Part shown: positions 1-13,146 of the stretch, one piece after another | Numbering within the stretch: the stretch's first letter is position 1 | How the letters are laid out: every line of letters begins with the position of its first letter | Assembly (NCBI GenBank): GCA_002633005.1 | Contig: NMRA01000029.1 | Coordinates: 1,469,796 to 1,533,795 of the forward strand | From: Phoronis australis | Taxonomy: Eukaryota > Phoronida > Phoronidae | Direction of reading: 5' to 3' | Length of the DNA: 64,000 bases | Program-made: the position numbers and the translations under genes | The notes under the pieces: model-generated | Database searches by the model: none | What the model was told of the DNA's origin: nothing | What the model saw: the letters and a program-made list of their open reading frames with translations, nothing else

Positions 1-1555
1 ATCTCTCGCCTCCTTCGATGAGTTGATGTAAAATGCTAATGGCAGGAACTCTGGTCACGGTGCCACGCGTTTGTCTATGATGTCTGTGCCCTTGTTCCAT
101 GCCGAAGGCATTTTTTATCTGGCGCCACCTTGCTTGTTAAAGGAAGGCCCAGGGCTTGTGTGTAAATAGCCTCCCGTACTGCTCTGTCAAACCAGTTCTT
201 TCCTTTGCCTAAGATCTCAACGTTTTTCATTGCAGGACTCATGTACAGTCATGCAAATAGTTGTACAGAGCAGTTGAAATGCTTTCCCCGGCTTCTGGGT
301 TGGTACAGCGCGTTCTTGAAGGTTTTTTCAGTCTCACCCGACACAGCAAGGGGCACGTCGTTCTCCATCATGGTGCATTCCATAAACTACACTGTACACA
401 GCTAATGAGGTCTCCTGCTTGTCTTCGGGGTGCTGTACATTAGTTTGTCAAGTTGGCCCAATAAAGACATGGCATTAAGTGAGAGTCAGGAAACGATCAG
501 TCCCATGGCCACTTTCCAGATTTCGCTGTCATGAGCATTAGGGGTTCGTCACAATTGCGTTACCGGTCTTAGTCATCGATCTCAAACTCCCCTTACCGTC
601 GCAATCATTCAAACTGCTTCCTAACCGCCGCAACTCGAGCCTCCTACCGATCGACATAATCTATCCACTCCGTAATTTTCGAGGGTCCGGTGTGGCAACG
701 AGGAGGGGGCCCCGAATTTGAAAATTCCAGACATTGTGCCCTGTACACTTTTCCAAAACGTTATTAGGAATTGTTTTTGAATTGATTCATTTTGTATCAG
801 AAGCAATCAAAAACATTTTTATTTTTAAGAAAAATCCTTAAAACGAAAAAGAAATTGTCAGCTAAAAACTGTAGGAGCGTTTATGAGATTTCATCTTGAC
901 TGAAATTTCATCACTTGTTTCTTATACCACCGTTTTCCAATGTTTGCACCTTTGCTTTTACTAAACTTTACTAAAAACACATGGTCACGCCACTCAGTCA
1001 AAACCAGACTGGTATAAAGCCGAAAATCATATTCAACGGATGCCTGCTTTCAGAAAATATCTCCCTTTCATCACTCTTTCATTAGTTTGGTGGCTCTGCA
1101 AAAGTTATTGTTGAGCATGAACACTGTTCAAGGTCATCAAAAAATTCTACCTCCTGACAGTCTGATCGACATGGTTGTGCGACGTTTCCCTCTCCAACAA
1201 CAATGATTTTATAATAATAATCTCCAAACTAAATAAATTTCTTGGAATTCTTTTAGAGAACATAACAATACACTATCGTTATAAAACCATCCATAATATT
1301 GGCTTCCCATAATTCACAGAAAGTGGTCTTCAAGTTCTTCAAATTCCCATCCATTCGATAAAAGTCACGGCTACTGTGTTGTGTTGTTCAACGTACACAA
1401 TGTCACATTATTGGTTAGTGTGAGAGCATGATCATGGTCGGGGGGCGTTTTTCCGACCAAATTCAAATTATATGTTCCTCCCTTCGTGAATGGTTGACGC
1501 CGGGTTTATAAGGGGCAAAGAGGCAACGATCGCGGACCCCTTCCGAAGGGGGGAC
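1..1555. other. intergenic, no gene seen
   Basis: All reading frames are short and show no recognisable domain or splice-bounded exon. The part from about 790 to 1090 shares a loose word order with 6310-6640 (AT-rich, ending in tttcagaaaata), so both may be old copies of one dispersed repeat. Confidence 0.5.
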
Positions 1556-1695
1556 TCCAGGGGCGGATCCAGAATTTTGAGTTGGGGGGAGGATTTTGCC
1601 GTCAGACATTCGCACCCCAGAACTGCCAAATGGAATCTGGGAGAATCTTAGAAGGGCATGGCACCCTTGGCCTCCCTCTAAATCCGCCAGTGGAC
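1556..1695. mobile_element. short inverted-repeat element (MITE), copy 1
   Basis: The left end reads ggcggatccagaattttgag. The right end, read on the minus strand, begins ccactggcggatttagag, so the termini are imperfect inverted repeats around a GGCGGATYYAGA core. The whole 140-bp unit reappears at 43,315-43,447 with the same internal words (tcagacatt, aactgcca, tggaatctggga). No coding capacity is seen; it is presumably moved by a transposase encoded elsewhere. Confidence 0.7.
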
Positions 1696-3430
1696 TCAAT
1701 ATGAAATTTCCACGCCGGTTTGAGATTTACATATTATCCGGTACTAAAACGGAAAAGGAGCAGTTTATTCTATTCCTCAAACAATGGACCGTGAACAGTA
1801 AAACATTTCATAAATACTTCCTTTCTTGTAGGACTAAATAATATATTTCTTATCTATTACTGCAGGGTTCTCATGTTCTAAATCAGAAATCTGTAAACAA
1901 CGAGGTTTTCGTGATGTCAACTGTCACACATGTTGAGCAGTGAGAGGGCACTGTAAGCGACACGATTAACCAATCACAAACGGAGAAACCCATTTCCGCG
2001 GTAAACGCAAATTGTACTTGTTCCAGCTCGAATTGGCTGTTAGACAAGAAGTAACGTTACACGCTTTAACCCAAGTCATTTAAGTTGTCAAGCTTGAATC
2101 TGGCCATGAAAAGTGAAAACAGTAGGCATGCGTCAGAGTATATTTCACAGTATTTCCCGTGGTCAGCGGAAAAATAATCAATTTCCTGAGGATTTTTAAA
2201 ATCGGTCAAGTTTAGCCTAGATTAATGAACTTTATTTTGTTTATTAAGTTGTTTATTTAAAAAAATATGTCCATTTAAAAGTGTATCATTTAAGAACAGA
2301 TTTTGAAAACACTGATTTGCAATGTAATGCATTTTGGTTGTTTTATGTGACTTCTGCAGCGGGTACGATCGTAACGGAAAGCAGCGCTACGCCAACTGCA
2401 ATCAAACCACTACCAAAGCCGAAGCTCTATTGGTGTTCCCCCACTCAACACTTTCCCAGCAATTTTCATTACATCTTTGAATACTCTTAAAATGATTGCA
2501 ATCAACGAAAACTGAGCAACTTAGAAGTACATATTAAAACTCGAATACTACGGCATGCAACGGACCAATGTTCAATTTTGACTAGGCTCACTCAAAATGT
2601 TTAAAAGGTGTTATTGCTGAATGGAAATGACTTGACTGCGTACCCGTCATCTGTGGAGCGCCGTAGGTGGCGAAGGGATACAAATGTTGGCAGACGTGTG
2701 GGTCAGAGTTTGACGAAGTTGAATTTGTGTGGCATTGGGCACCTACCAATGACACTGTGGTATGTCAGGACTGTGACTTAAGATAAGTTACGAACTTCTA
2801 CCGGGTGATAGCCGAAGACTAGAAGGTAATCCAGAATTAATATCCGTTTTGATACCACTTTTCCTGCTATACATGTAGTTCTTCACCGGTCTTCTCACAC
2901 ACATTCAGTTCATCTCTTGTTTAGTATTTAAACCTCGCCGTCTCTAACGGAAGGTAGTTTTACATTGAACCACTAGGCTGCAGTGTGAATAAAAAGCTAA
3001 CATTTACTTCATTTGACCTATTTGGCAACCGACAGAAAGAAATGTTTGTCGCATTCTCGATTATTAGTTGTACCTTTCCGACGAATTCTGCCTCCCAGTA
3101 AAAATCGGTGAAATGCAACTTTACAATACTATTCACTAACAGCTCGTGGTGGTTGCTTCTCTGGTATGCAACAACTTCCAGGCATACTAAATAAGGTTCA
3201 TAGAAAGACACGTTCCAACTAATAACAAACTGACATACACAATGACGCATCGCACGGATGCCAAACACAGTTCACCGTGCATGAAAACAAAGCTGGCACG
3301 GAATGATTCAGGCCGCGAACGTCCATCCGCCGGTATAGTTACGCATAGGTAATCGGAGCCCGGGGAAATCATTTAACTTGGGCATTTATCTAGGATAACC
3401 AGAAAATCGCAATTCAACGAAAAATGACAC
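1696..3430. other. intergenic, no gene seen
   Basis: Only short AT-rich reading frames with no recognisable protein family. I see no repeat or RNA signature that I can support. Confidence 0.5.
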
Positions 3431-4210
3431 TGGTAATTGTTTACAATATGACGACATTGACTTACACAAATGATTTTGGTATTGTTCGATTCCTTGCAAC
3501 GTTATGTTTCTAAAAATACAACGAATTTTTTTCTACCCTGCTCCCTTAGTATTTTATCGTGAAATTTCTGTTCGGACTATTTCCCGGTACTCGGTAGTAA
3601 CACCGCCATGTTGAATGGAAGGAGTCACCTGGCGGTCAAAAACTGAACTAATCTACCGACTTCTGCAGATTGTCGCTTTTCATAAGTTCAAATTGACCGA
3701 AACCCGTCTATCTCCTGTTTGAGTTACGGTCCCAAGGGTTCGAATTCGATCCTATGGTGACCCTGGTACGCATCTGCTAGCAAGAATCCGCGAAAAAGCG
3801 GAGGTTGTTTATGAGGTCCCAATTGGTGAACAGGGTTTCACTTCAAACAATTTTCGTGGAAAAATGATCAAATGGTCACAATTATAAAAAATTGGAAAAG
3901 GTGAAATGCCGGTACTTGTTCCTCCATATTATGTCGGGGAAAACTAGCGGGAATCTCGCGCGGGCAAACACCATTCAGAATCAATGATGCTGTTTCATTC
4001 ATTAACAACAGGTGTCGCTGTAATCTTGAGTTGAGCTAACATGGCGGTGTCAATCGGGAAATAGTGCGACCCGAAATTCGACAATAAAATACGGAGGAAT
4101 CGCGGTAGGGGAAACATTCATATGTTTTTGGAAAGATAACGTTGAGAAGAATCGAACGATACCAAAATCATTTGTGTAAGTCAATGTCGTCATATTGTAA
4201 ACAATTACCA
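3431..4210. repeat. imperfect inverted repeat, arms about 180 bp
   Basis: The sequence from tggtaattgtttacaatatg at 3431 to accgccatgttg near 3613 returns in reverse complement between 4210 and about 4037. The arms match closely over stretches such as gacattgacttacacaaatg and diverge elsewhere. The roughly 420-bp spacer has no recognised content. It could be a foldback transposon or a head-to-head duplication. The outer flanks do not match each other. Confidence 0.75.
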
Positions 4211-4562
4211 TGACACTTAAGTCGGTTGCCATGCCCTTTACGTGGACGGTTGACGGCTGAGGAGGGAAGAGTCTTGTAACTCGCAAGTCGATAAATCTGA
4301 TGTGCTTTGCATGATAATTCAACATTTCAACTTGTCTCTCTATAAATTGTATGAGAAAACTATTTGTTCAATTCCCACTGAATCATTTGAATAGGAGACT
4401 TTTCATGTCTGTGCTCTCTAGAGTAATAGAGAGCACGAAATTGACTTCTGAGTTATCCCTACTGAGATTTGGTGGACAGGAATTCAATTACTGAGTGGAT
4501 CATATACAAACACTTTCAGCCCCTTTCCATTGTTTGATTATGTTAAGTTCACAAATTTAATT

Positions 4563-4757
4563 AGCTTTCTGACACCGGTTGGGATCAAAAATTTCCCGCT
4601 TTACCAGTGGCAGCCGCAGGCTTTGACGCGGCTCCATCTTCACAGTGGGAAATGTATGAAGCAGGACACCCTCGCTCATCAAATGATATTTCAAAAGGTT
4701 TTCCGTTTTTTGTAAGGCATTGGTACATCCCACCAAACAGCAGTGGAAATTTGTCGG
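4563..4757 (-). pseudogene. THAP-like zinc-finger fragment
   Basis: The minus-strand frame contains HCCLVGCTN, then about 20 residues on HTFPTVKMEPRQ, then VKREIFDPNRC. The opening Cys pair, the Phe-Pro step and the basic-aromatic-Pro stretch follow the order of a THAP DNA-binding domain. The usual Trp and the closing Cys-x2-His are not seen, and no neighbouring exon was found. It may be a decayed P-element-type transposase start or a chance match; I favour a degenerate fragment. Confidence 0.35.
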
Positions 4758-7249
4758 TATCAATATAGCAGGAAAGGTGTTAAAATGTTGTTTATAATAG
4801 TACGTTGAAACCTACCGTCCGCAATACGTGGGATTTATAGGTGGTTCTGAAATTCCTTGGCCGTAGCAGGAAAGGTGTCAAAACGCTGCTTATGCCAACA
4901 GGCTGAAACCTCCGGTCCGCGCATTATATGGAATATGTAGATGGTCCTGAATGCCTATCCACCAAAGGCCTGATCGGCGTCTGGAGGGTTAGAAAATTTC
5001 AAAGTGGCGCGTCTACTTTATAAATCACTTCGTTGTTCTTTTTGAGTAACATTATGAAATGATAAAATACGGACACAAATCACATCGTAGATTGATATAG
5101 ACGAAAAACTCAGCTGTATGTAAAAAATCTGACCAAGTGGCTTCGTTTTCAAGTTGTTCACTCGGCTATGCTAATGCCGGATGCGAGACGAAAGTTGGCG
5201 TACCAGTGCCGACGTCACCGCTGAAGATTGCTCGCGAATGTAAAAAGGCTGTTAAAATTGATTAAGTTTTTCATACTACATTCATGTTGCTCAGAAACAT
5301 CAGCACATTTATATTAAGCCACTTAACGCGGATACTGCGCTGGTGTTAATTCGATTTAAATGTGCAGCACTGAGGCAAATCGAGTATCATACGGACTGTA
5401 CAGTCACGTTATCCTATTTGTATGGGCAGAATAATGTCAAAATAAGAAAAACAATAATTGTTTGTTTGTTCTTAACAACTTTTCTGTAAATGCTTAACTA
5501 AACAACAAACATGCCAATTATGAGCGCAAGCCGCCAAATTACACTCATCTGTGACCACGCGAGGATATCATGTAACAGCCCCGATAATGAGAAATTGTAC
5601 TTTTCTTGTCACAAAAATATAAATTGCAAGTGGAATTTCTAGTTCACAGACCATTAGACACTTGCCGTACCTGGAACTTCGTCAATAGATTTGTCATGTC
5701 GTCAAGAGTCCTGTTTACCAGGGAATATGATCTGAGACCCTATTGTGTGGAATAGAGTAATTACCGCAGTAACGACTGCTTCATGGCAATAGAACACTGT
5801 AATGATTGTGCCGTGGACTAAAACTGGTGAATTATTTCAACTGTTTAGATGCTGAAATTGAATGCCTCATAATAAAAAGATAAGTTAGGGTCATCATTTT
5901 ACCCGAATGCGATAAAAACTACCCAAACTGTTCGCGTTTGTTTCAGTTCTTTGGTACCCGTTGGTGAATGGTTTTAGTAACCTTTAAGTGAGTCATCATG
6001 CCGAACAAGAGGGCGCGGTAACACTTAATAATCAACAAGATTGATATTTGGATTAAAGATCGAGTTAGAATCGCTGTCGAATTTTGATGCAGATGACACC
6101 ATAATCGTCGTGTTTGTTCTGTTTTTTGACATTACCGGTGCTTAGTCAGAGTACGTAATGTCAACAGTAGTGGCTAACTAGTAACTTAACGTTATGTAGA
6201 GCCTTAGAAAAATTTCAATTTTGTCCTACTTTGGAACGTAGTATCTCAGAAATGGCTTATCGGGTTCACATTAAGCGTTTAGATACTTTGCTTTATACAT
6301 GTATACTATTCTCCAAAAGTTTTTAAGGAATTGTTTTTTAAAACGTTCAAGTTGGCACAAGGGGTATCAAAATATGACTTTTTAAAAATTGCACAAAACG
6401 AAAGCGGAACAAGTTGAAAACTGAAACAGAATTTTGGGATTTTATCTTGAACACTTATGTCATACGAAATTGGGTTATCTTATTGATACTGATAATTTGG
6501 TATTCATACCTTTTTCTTTGCTAATTTTCCTAACAGAGGAATATCACGTGACCTAGTTGGTGACACACTAATATAAAGTGAAAATCAAATTCTACGAAAT
6601 GCCTACTTTCAGAAAATACGTTTGTTGAGTTAAAAATTGATAGTTTTATTGAATTGTGAATAGGTAAATGAAGTACTAATTTACAAACAACTCCGGGCAC
6701 TCCCGCCAGGTGGTGCCGGGAACCATCCGAAAATCATTAACCATTACAATCTCGGTAAAGTCTCGTTTTGCGAGACTATATTTATGTAAATGAGTATGGT
6801 AATATTTCATCATGGCCGACAACTGAAGTCTGGCTACTCGGCCGACAATCCTCACGGTGACCACAACGAAAACATTCGTCACTAGGTCACGGTGACGCTT
6901 GCAACAAATTTAAAAATTGATGCATAGCATCTTTAAATTCTTCAGTTTTGTGGAAATTTGGTTAAAGTGGTAGACTTGTCGATAAGGTCCTAACCTCAAT
7001 GAGTTGAGTGTGTTTGATCACTGTGATTAATTTACAGGACGCAGCACGCACGGACATTCTTGCATAGAAAGAACTGCAGAGCATTGACGTTGATTCTCAG
7101 GGTGCCTTCGGTCGCGGAACCGAAATTCCCGACTGGTGCCTGGAGAAGCTCCATCTTCGCATAAAATATTAGCAAGATCTAATCAACTCTTCTTGAAATC
7201 GCCAAAGCATTTTACCACTAAGTAAAATAATGTAACCATGAACATGACG
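4758..7249. other. intergenic, no gene seen
   Basis: AT-rich sequence without a supported exon. The part from about 6310 to 6640 may be an old copy of the repeat near 790-1090. Confidence 0.45.
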
Positions 7250-7570
7250 TGGAGACCATGACTAAATCCAACTGGTTTCTTATGGAAGTGCTCTGTCTAC
7301 ACTGACGTCGGCCGGTACAAAATATGTATAAAATTAGAAGCTTCCTTCTTAAATGAGATATTATATCAGCAACACTGAGTTCCTCGAAACGAAACTTGCT
7401 CTCTTGGCTTTTGACAGAGGTCAAGGTCACCGAATTCGAGACGCTTAGCTCAACCACCAATACGCCTTGGTGCAAAATATGTACAGAATCCAAGGATTCC
7501 TGCTTGAGATATCACTCCATTTTTTCCTCTCTGTGACCCTGAAAATGAGGTCAAGGTCGCCGAAATCTCA
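7250..7570. repeat. tandem repeat, period about 148 bp
   Basis: The words ggtacaaaatatgta (from about 7314) and ggtgcaaaatatgta (from about 7462) lie 148 bp apart. Each is followed by related text (ttcctt or ttcctg, then tgagatat) and a gaggtcaaggtc block. A weaker echo, gtgcaaaatatgaac, lies near 8064. The unit resembles dispersed invertebrate satellites. The tcaaggtca words also resemble nuclear-receptor half-sites, but this may be incidental. Confidence 0.55.
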
Positions 7571-9111
7571 TAACTACGGTGCTCATGAAAGCTGGGGTTA
7601 CTTCAAGTTAAATGTCCCATGAAATCCAACAAGAACAAAACCGCCGATACCAGGTGTTTTGTGGCTCGTAGTTTCAATAGGCCTACAATGACAGGACTAC
7701 TATACACTGTATACTACATGTAACCCGTCATGTGTGTGATTTTTTATTTAAAGGCTGTTCAATCTTCATTTAAAGCCAATGACGAATTTGAAATCTTACA
7801 ACGCTAAAAGTGTCAAAACTCGGAGACTAGCTAAGTGGACCAATATTACGGTATGCAAGCCATGGTGTTTTTGCCCGGATCGCTCACGAAAGACATGCAA
7901 CAACATTTATGTACATGTATATATCCTAACGACCTCCGTACTCACTATCGATAACGATTTTTGTGTACGTGAGGTACCGGTACCGGGCCTCTGATGGGGA
8001 TTCGTTGGTGTGGGGCCCGGGTGAAATACTAGTCCTTCGGATCTTACCCCAACTACACTTCAGTGCAAAATATGAACATGCGATCTCAAGCCGCTTGAGA
8101 CATCGCGGCGTTAACAACATCCTGCGCAGTACGTGTGTTGGTGAGTATCGCATCTACCCTGTTTCGTGATTTTAGCGCGCGCGGCCGGGATTGCGTAGCC
8201 CAGCGGATAGATGAAGTTGATTTGCACGGCACGTAGTACGGCGGATAAACTGCACTCACCCGAGTCTTAAAACACATAGTTCCAGCAAAGCCTTCACTTC
8301 CATCTCCTTGTTATCGTTAACATCGTTCACAGCAACAAAGTGACCGGACATACTTTCCTCGAGATCCATACTGGGTCTACTCAGTGAGTGTCCTCTTAGT
8401 CCGACGAGATAAATGAGTTCAATCTTCTGTCCGGCTAATGTTGCCCGTTCCTAACATTAAGCTCTGACGATTAATAATATATCGGTCAGCCGGCTCTGTA
8501 CGTCGTCTGCGATTTGCAATCAAAACACGTAGACTATACAGTGCGAGATATTCCAAATGTCTTATTGTGCAATTGCTATTCCACAGTGAAACATCGAGTC
8601 CGGTGAGATAACAATCGCCGAGATGAAATACACAATAACTTCAGTCGAGTCCGAGGCCTCCAGGTCAAAAAAATGAGACAGTATAGCAGGTTTAGAAAAT
8701 TTTCAACGGACGTTTACCCCTCAAGTCTGCGGCCTCTCACTTTATAGTTAGAGCGTCATTTTCTGCGACTAGTGCTTTGAAATTCTGATGCCCATCGATT
8801 TCCGCGGAACTCCACTCGATGGGGCTTTACGAGACAAATTCCTTACAATAATCAATTAAATGCTATGCGTAACGCTTACCAACAATTAACACGTCGTCAG
8901 AATCTCGATGGTGATGTTTGAATGCGAGACTGGTGGTGTTGAATGCTGCTGGGAAGTTCTTTGTAGTCACCAGAACTTATTGCCACAAGGAACGGTTTCG
9001 GAGCAACGATTTGGCCAGCAAGAATGGTACATTTATCTAAGCTAATTCAAAGGAGTGTCTCCGGTGAATCATTTTGTTGCTATATTGCTTCATTATTTGT
9101 CAAACATTATT
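7571..9111. other. intergenic, no gene seen
   Basis: Several open frames overlap on both strands near 7900-8280, but none resembles a known family and none is bounded by convincing splice signals. Confidence 0.45.
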
Positions 9112-9120
9112 ACAACCCCA

Positions 9121-10516
9121 CTATCGCTCGTGTTGTAGATAGGGCGCATGGAGTTATTCACCAATGTTGCTGGCTCATTACTGAACTCAGCGGAGTGCAA
9201 ATATTTGCATTTTCTGTTCCTGCATATGGCCTGGGCACGGGGAAAGTGCAAAAATCGCTGCGAGAATTTAAGGACACGTCAGAAATATATGCACTTAAGA
9301 AGTTTAAAAATTGATGACTACAAAGTAAGAGTAAATGTATTACACTTCCAAAGCAGTAGGCAATCATTGAGAATGGTATAGTTGGCGCGGTGAAACAATA
9401 ACGGGCCATTCCCGATTTCGAGTTGGTACAAAACCGTTGATACTTAAGTTCAGTCAAGCAACAAACCCATTATCCGGGTTTTTATTGCCATGGAGTTGTT
9501 TTACTGTTTTTTGTGTTCTTATTCAGTGTGCCTGATAGGGTTCTAAGTATTCTATAGACTATTGTAGCCTTCTGCAAGAGAGCTGTATCCCTTTTCGTTA
9601 GCTGAGTGCCGAACACCATTATGATACCTGACATTTTTTCAGCAACTCAATGGAGACATGTCGGGTATTCACTTAGCGGCAGCTTAAGAATGACAGCCTC
9701 TTTGAATGACGCGTATGACAGTCCAGTGCGGACGAAACGCGCGCAAGGTGGAACAAGTTTACTAAAAACCCGAATATGGCGATGAACCGGCTAGTAACGA
9801 TCTCCTTATCCTTGCAAAAGAGTCCTTTCTGGTACCGGCATTTGTAAAGTAGCGGTTTCAGTGCAAATGATTTTATTTCTTGGCACGCACCGGTATGTGC
9901 ATTGTGTTAAGCCTATTACATAGAGGAACGTAAGTTATTGAAGAAGGTCACGGACTAATTCGATTTCTAAAACAATTTGTCACCTGTGAACCTAAATTTT
10001 AGATCCCCCTATCGCCAGCCAACTTCCGCCCCCTGGTTTTTGGTAATTTTGCACCCCTCTCTCCAGCAAAGGTATGTGAACTTTGCTGTTTGAGGGCCGA
10101 CCCCTACGGGATAGCCACCTGAAACCTGAATACCCGTGTCTCAACAAAATTTCACGAGAAGGTTACTTAATACACCTGAACGTGTTACACGCGTTAGGCG
10201 TTTTGGGGCGGGAATTTGACTTCCAGGGGAGTACATGAAGGTACACTTGGAAAGAATGGAGTTTCGGATCCCCTTGTTCGCTTTTTAGGTTTACTTTAAA
10301 CGTCCTTATTGAATCGCGGGTACCCGAGAGTCTGCTGGCTGCCCCCTTCCGGCTCAAATAGCATAGAGCTGATCGAATTTCACCAACGGAAGTTAAAATT
10401 ACCGAAACGACAATTTTGTAGGGAATCACCTCAGATTCTTTATTATCTAATGCACTTTGCTGCTCAGAGGGTCGGATGATAAGGGACGTTTCCGAGTTTA
10501 CTGGCATCATCAGTTG
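9121..10516. repeat. duplicated 1.4-kb block, copy 1
   Basis: From ctatcgctcgtgttgtagat to catcatcagttggct this block repeats at 11,735-13,146 in the same orientation with only scattered differences. The second copy begins exactly at the edge of an N gap, so the true homology may extend further left. The duplication could be a genuine tandem copy or two alleles laid end to end by the assembler. Confidence 0.85.
10163..10510 (-). other. unrecognised 115-codon open frame in duplicated block
   Basis: A Met-initiated frame on the minus strand (starting MMPVNSETSLII). A shortened version survives in the second copy at 12,786-13,055. I recognise no family. It is open in both copies apart from its start, but such lengths occur by chance, so coding status is unproven. 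Confidence 0.2.
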
Positions 10517-10735
10517 GCTTTTAAAGTCCTTCTTGCAAACTGCCCATGTGGTTCCAGTATCCGAAAATATTTACTACATGAATTCTTATTTTCGACACCC
10601 TTTCTTTATACTCTTTTCGCCTTTCTTGCCAAAAGCGATTTTTTAACAGTATTTGACCCTTCTCTCTGAGCGTATGATTACCGGTTGTCATCGGTTATTT
10701 CCGTACCCACATTTCCGGCTCATCAGTTCAGGAAC

Positions 10736-11734
10736 NNNNNNNNNNNNNNNNNNNNNNNNNNNNNNNNNNNNNNNNNNNNNNNNNNNNNNNNNNNNNNNNN
10801 NNNNNNNNNNNNNNNNNNNNNNNNNNNNNNNNNNNNNNNNNNNNNNNNNNNNNNNNNNNNNNNNNNNNNNNNNNNNNNNNNNNNNNNNNNNNNNNNNNNN
10901 NNNNNNNNNNNNNNNNNNNNNNNNNNNNNNNNNNNNNNNNNNNNNNNNNNNNNNNNNNNNNNNNNNNNNNNNNNNNNNNNNNNNNNNNNNNNNNNNNNNN
11001 NNNNNNNNNNNNNNNNNNNNNNNNNNNNNNNNNNNNNNNNNNNNNNNNNNNNNNNNNNNNNNNNNNNNNNNNNNNNNNNNNNNNNNNNNNNNNNNNNNNN
11101 NNNNNNNNNNNNNNNNNNNNNNNNNNNNNNNNNNNNNNNNNNNNNNNNNNNNNNNNNNNNNNNNNNNNNNNNNNNNNNNNNNNNNNNNNNNNNNNNNNNN
11201 NNNNNNNNNNNNNNNNNNNNNNNNNNNNNNNNNNNNNNNNNNNNNNNNNNNNNNNNNNNNNNNNNNNNNNNNNNNNNNNNNNNNNNNNNNNNNNNNNNNN
11301 NNNNNNNNNNNNNNNNNNNNNNNNNNNNNNNNNNNNNNNNNNNNNNNNNNNNNNNNNNNNNNNNNNNNNNNNNNNNNNNNNNNNNNNNNNNNNNNNNNNN
11401 NNNNNNNNNNNNNNNNNNNNNNNNNNNNNNNNNNNNNNNNNNNNNNNNNNNNNNNNNNNNNNNNNNNNNNNNNNNNNNNNNNNNNNNNNNNNNNNNNNNN
11501 NNNNNNNNNNNNNNNNNNNNNNNNNNNNNNNNNNNNNNNNNNNNNNNNNNNNNNNNNNNNNNNNNNNNNNNNNNNNNNNNNNNNNNNNNNNNNNNNNNNN
11601 NNNNNNNNNNNNNNNNNNNNNNNNNNNNNNNNNNNNNNNNNNNNNNNNNNNNNNNNNNNNNNNNNNNNNNNNNNNNNNNNNNNNNNNNNNNNNNNNNNNN
11701 NNNNNNNNNNNNNNNNNNNNNNNNNNNNNNNNNN
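10736..11734. other. assembly gap (999 N)
   Basis: A run of N only. Frames that run across it are artefacts. It separates the two copies of the 1.4-kb block. Confidence 0.99.
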
Positions 11735-13146
11735 CTATCGCTCGTGTTGTAGATAGGGCGCATCGAGTTATTCACCAATGTTGCTGGCTCATTACTGAAC
11801 TCAGCGGAGTGCAAATATTTGCATTTTCTATTCCTGCATATGGCCTGGGAACGGGGAAAGTGCAAAAATCGCTACGAGAATTTAAGGACACTTCAGAAAT
11901 ATATGCACTTAAGAAGTTGAAAAATCGATGACTAAAAAGTTAGAGTAAATGTATTATACTTCCATGCCTACAAAGCAGTACGCAATCATTGAGAATGTTA
12001 TAGTTGGAGCGGTGAAACAATAACGGGCCATTCCCGATTTCGAGCTGGTACAAAAACGTTGATACTAAGTTCAGTCAAGCAACAAACCCATTATCCTGGT
12101 TTTTATTGCCATGGAGTCTTTTTACTGTTTTCTGTGTTCTTATCCAGTGTGCCTGATAGGGTTCTAAGTATTCTATAGACTATTGTAGCCTTCTGCGAGA
12201 GAGCTGTATCCCTTTTCGTTAGCTGAGTGCCGAACACCATTAGGATACCTGACATTTTTTCAGCACCTCAATGGAGACGAGTCGGGTATTCACTTAGCGG
12301 CAGCTTAAGAATGACAGCCTCTTTGAATGACGCGTATAAAAGTCCAGTGAGGACGAAACGCGCGCAAGGTGGAGCAAGTTTACTAAAAACCAATATGGCG
12401 ATGAACCGGCTGGTAACGATCTCCTTATCCTTGCAAAAGAGTCCTTTCTGGTACCGGCATTTGTAAAATAGCGGTTTCAGTGCAAATGATTTTATTTTTT
12501 GGCACGCACCGGTATGTGCATTGTATTAAGCCTATTACATAGAGGAACGTAAGTTATTGAAGAAGGTCACAGACTAATTCGATTTCTAAAACAATTTGTC
12601 ACCTGTGAACCTAAATTTTAGATCCCCCTATCGCCAGCCAACTTCCGCCCCCTGGTTTTTAGTAATTTTGCACCCCTCTCTCCAGCATAGGTATGTGAAC
12701 TTTGCTGTTTGAGGGCCGACCCCGACGGGATAGCCACCTGAAACCTGAATACCCGTGTCTCAACAAAATTTCACGAGAAGGTTACTTAGTAATACACCGG
12801 CCTGAACGTGTTACACGCGTTAGGCGTTTTGGGGCGGGAACTTGAATTCCAGGGGAGTACATGAAGGTACACTTGGAAAGAATGGAGTTTCGGATCCCCT
12901 TGTTCACTGTTTAGTTTTTCTTTAAACGTCCTTATTGAATCGCGGGTACCCGAGATTCTGCTGGCTGCCCCCTTCCGGCTCAAATAGCATAGAGCTGATC
13001 GAATTTCACCAACGGAAGTTAAAATTACCGAAACGACAATTTTGTAGGGAATCACCTCAGATTATTTATTATCTAATGCATTTTGCTGCTCAAGGGTTCG
13101 GATGATAAGGGACGTCTCCGAGTTTACTGGCATCATCAGTTGGCTG
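11735..13146. repeat. duplicated 1.4-kb block, copy 2
   Basis: Near-identical to 9121-10516. It ends at the same word (catcatcagttggct), after which the two flanks differ: copy 1 continues tttaaagtcc and copy 2 gtgaatcagt. The sharp shared right boundary suggests either a duplication endpoint or an insertion/deletion difference between haplotypes. Confidence 0.85.

Noticed and set aside
8185-8270. Possible tRNA gene (tagcccagcggatag)
   Set aside because: No B box at the right distance and no cloverleaf stems could be drawn.
10653-11865. Long open frames of more than 350 codons
   Set aside because: They consist almost entirely of N from the assembly gap.
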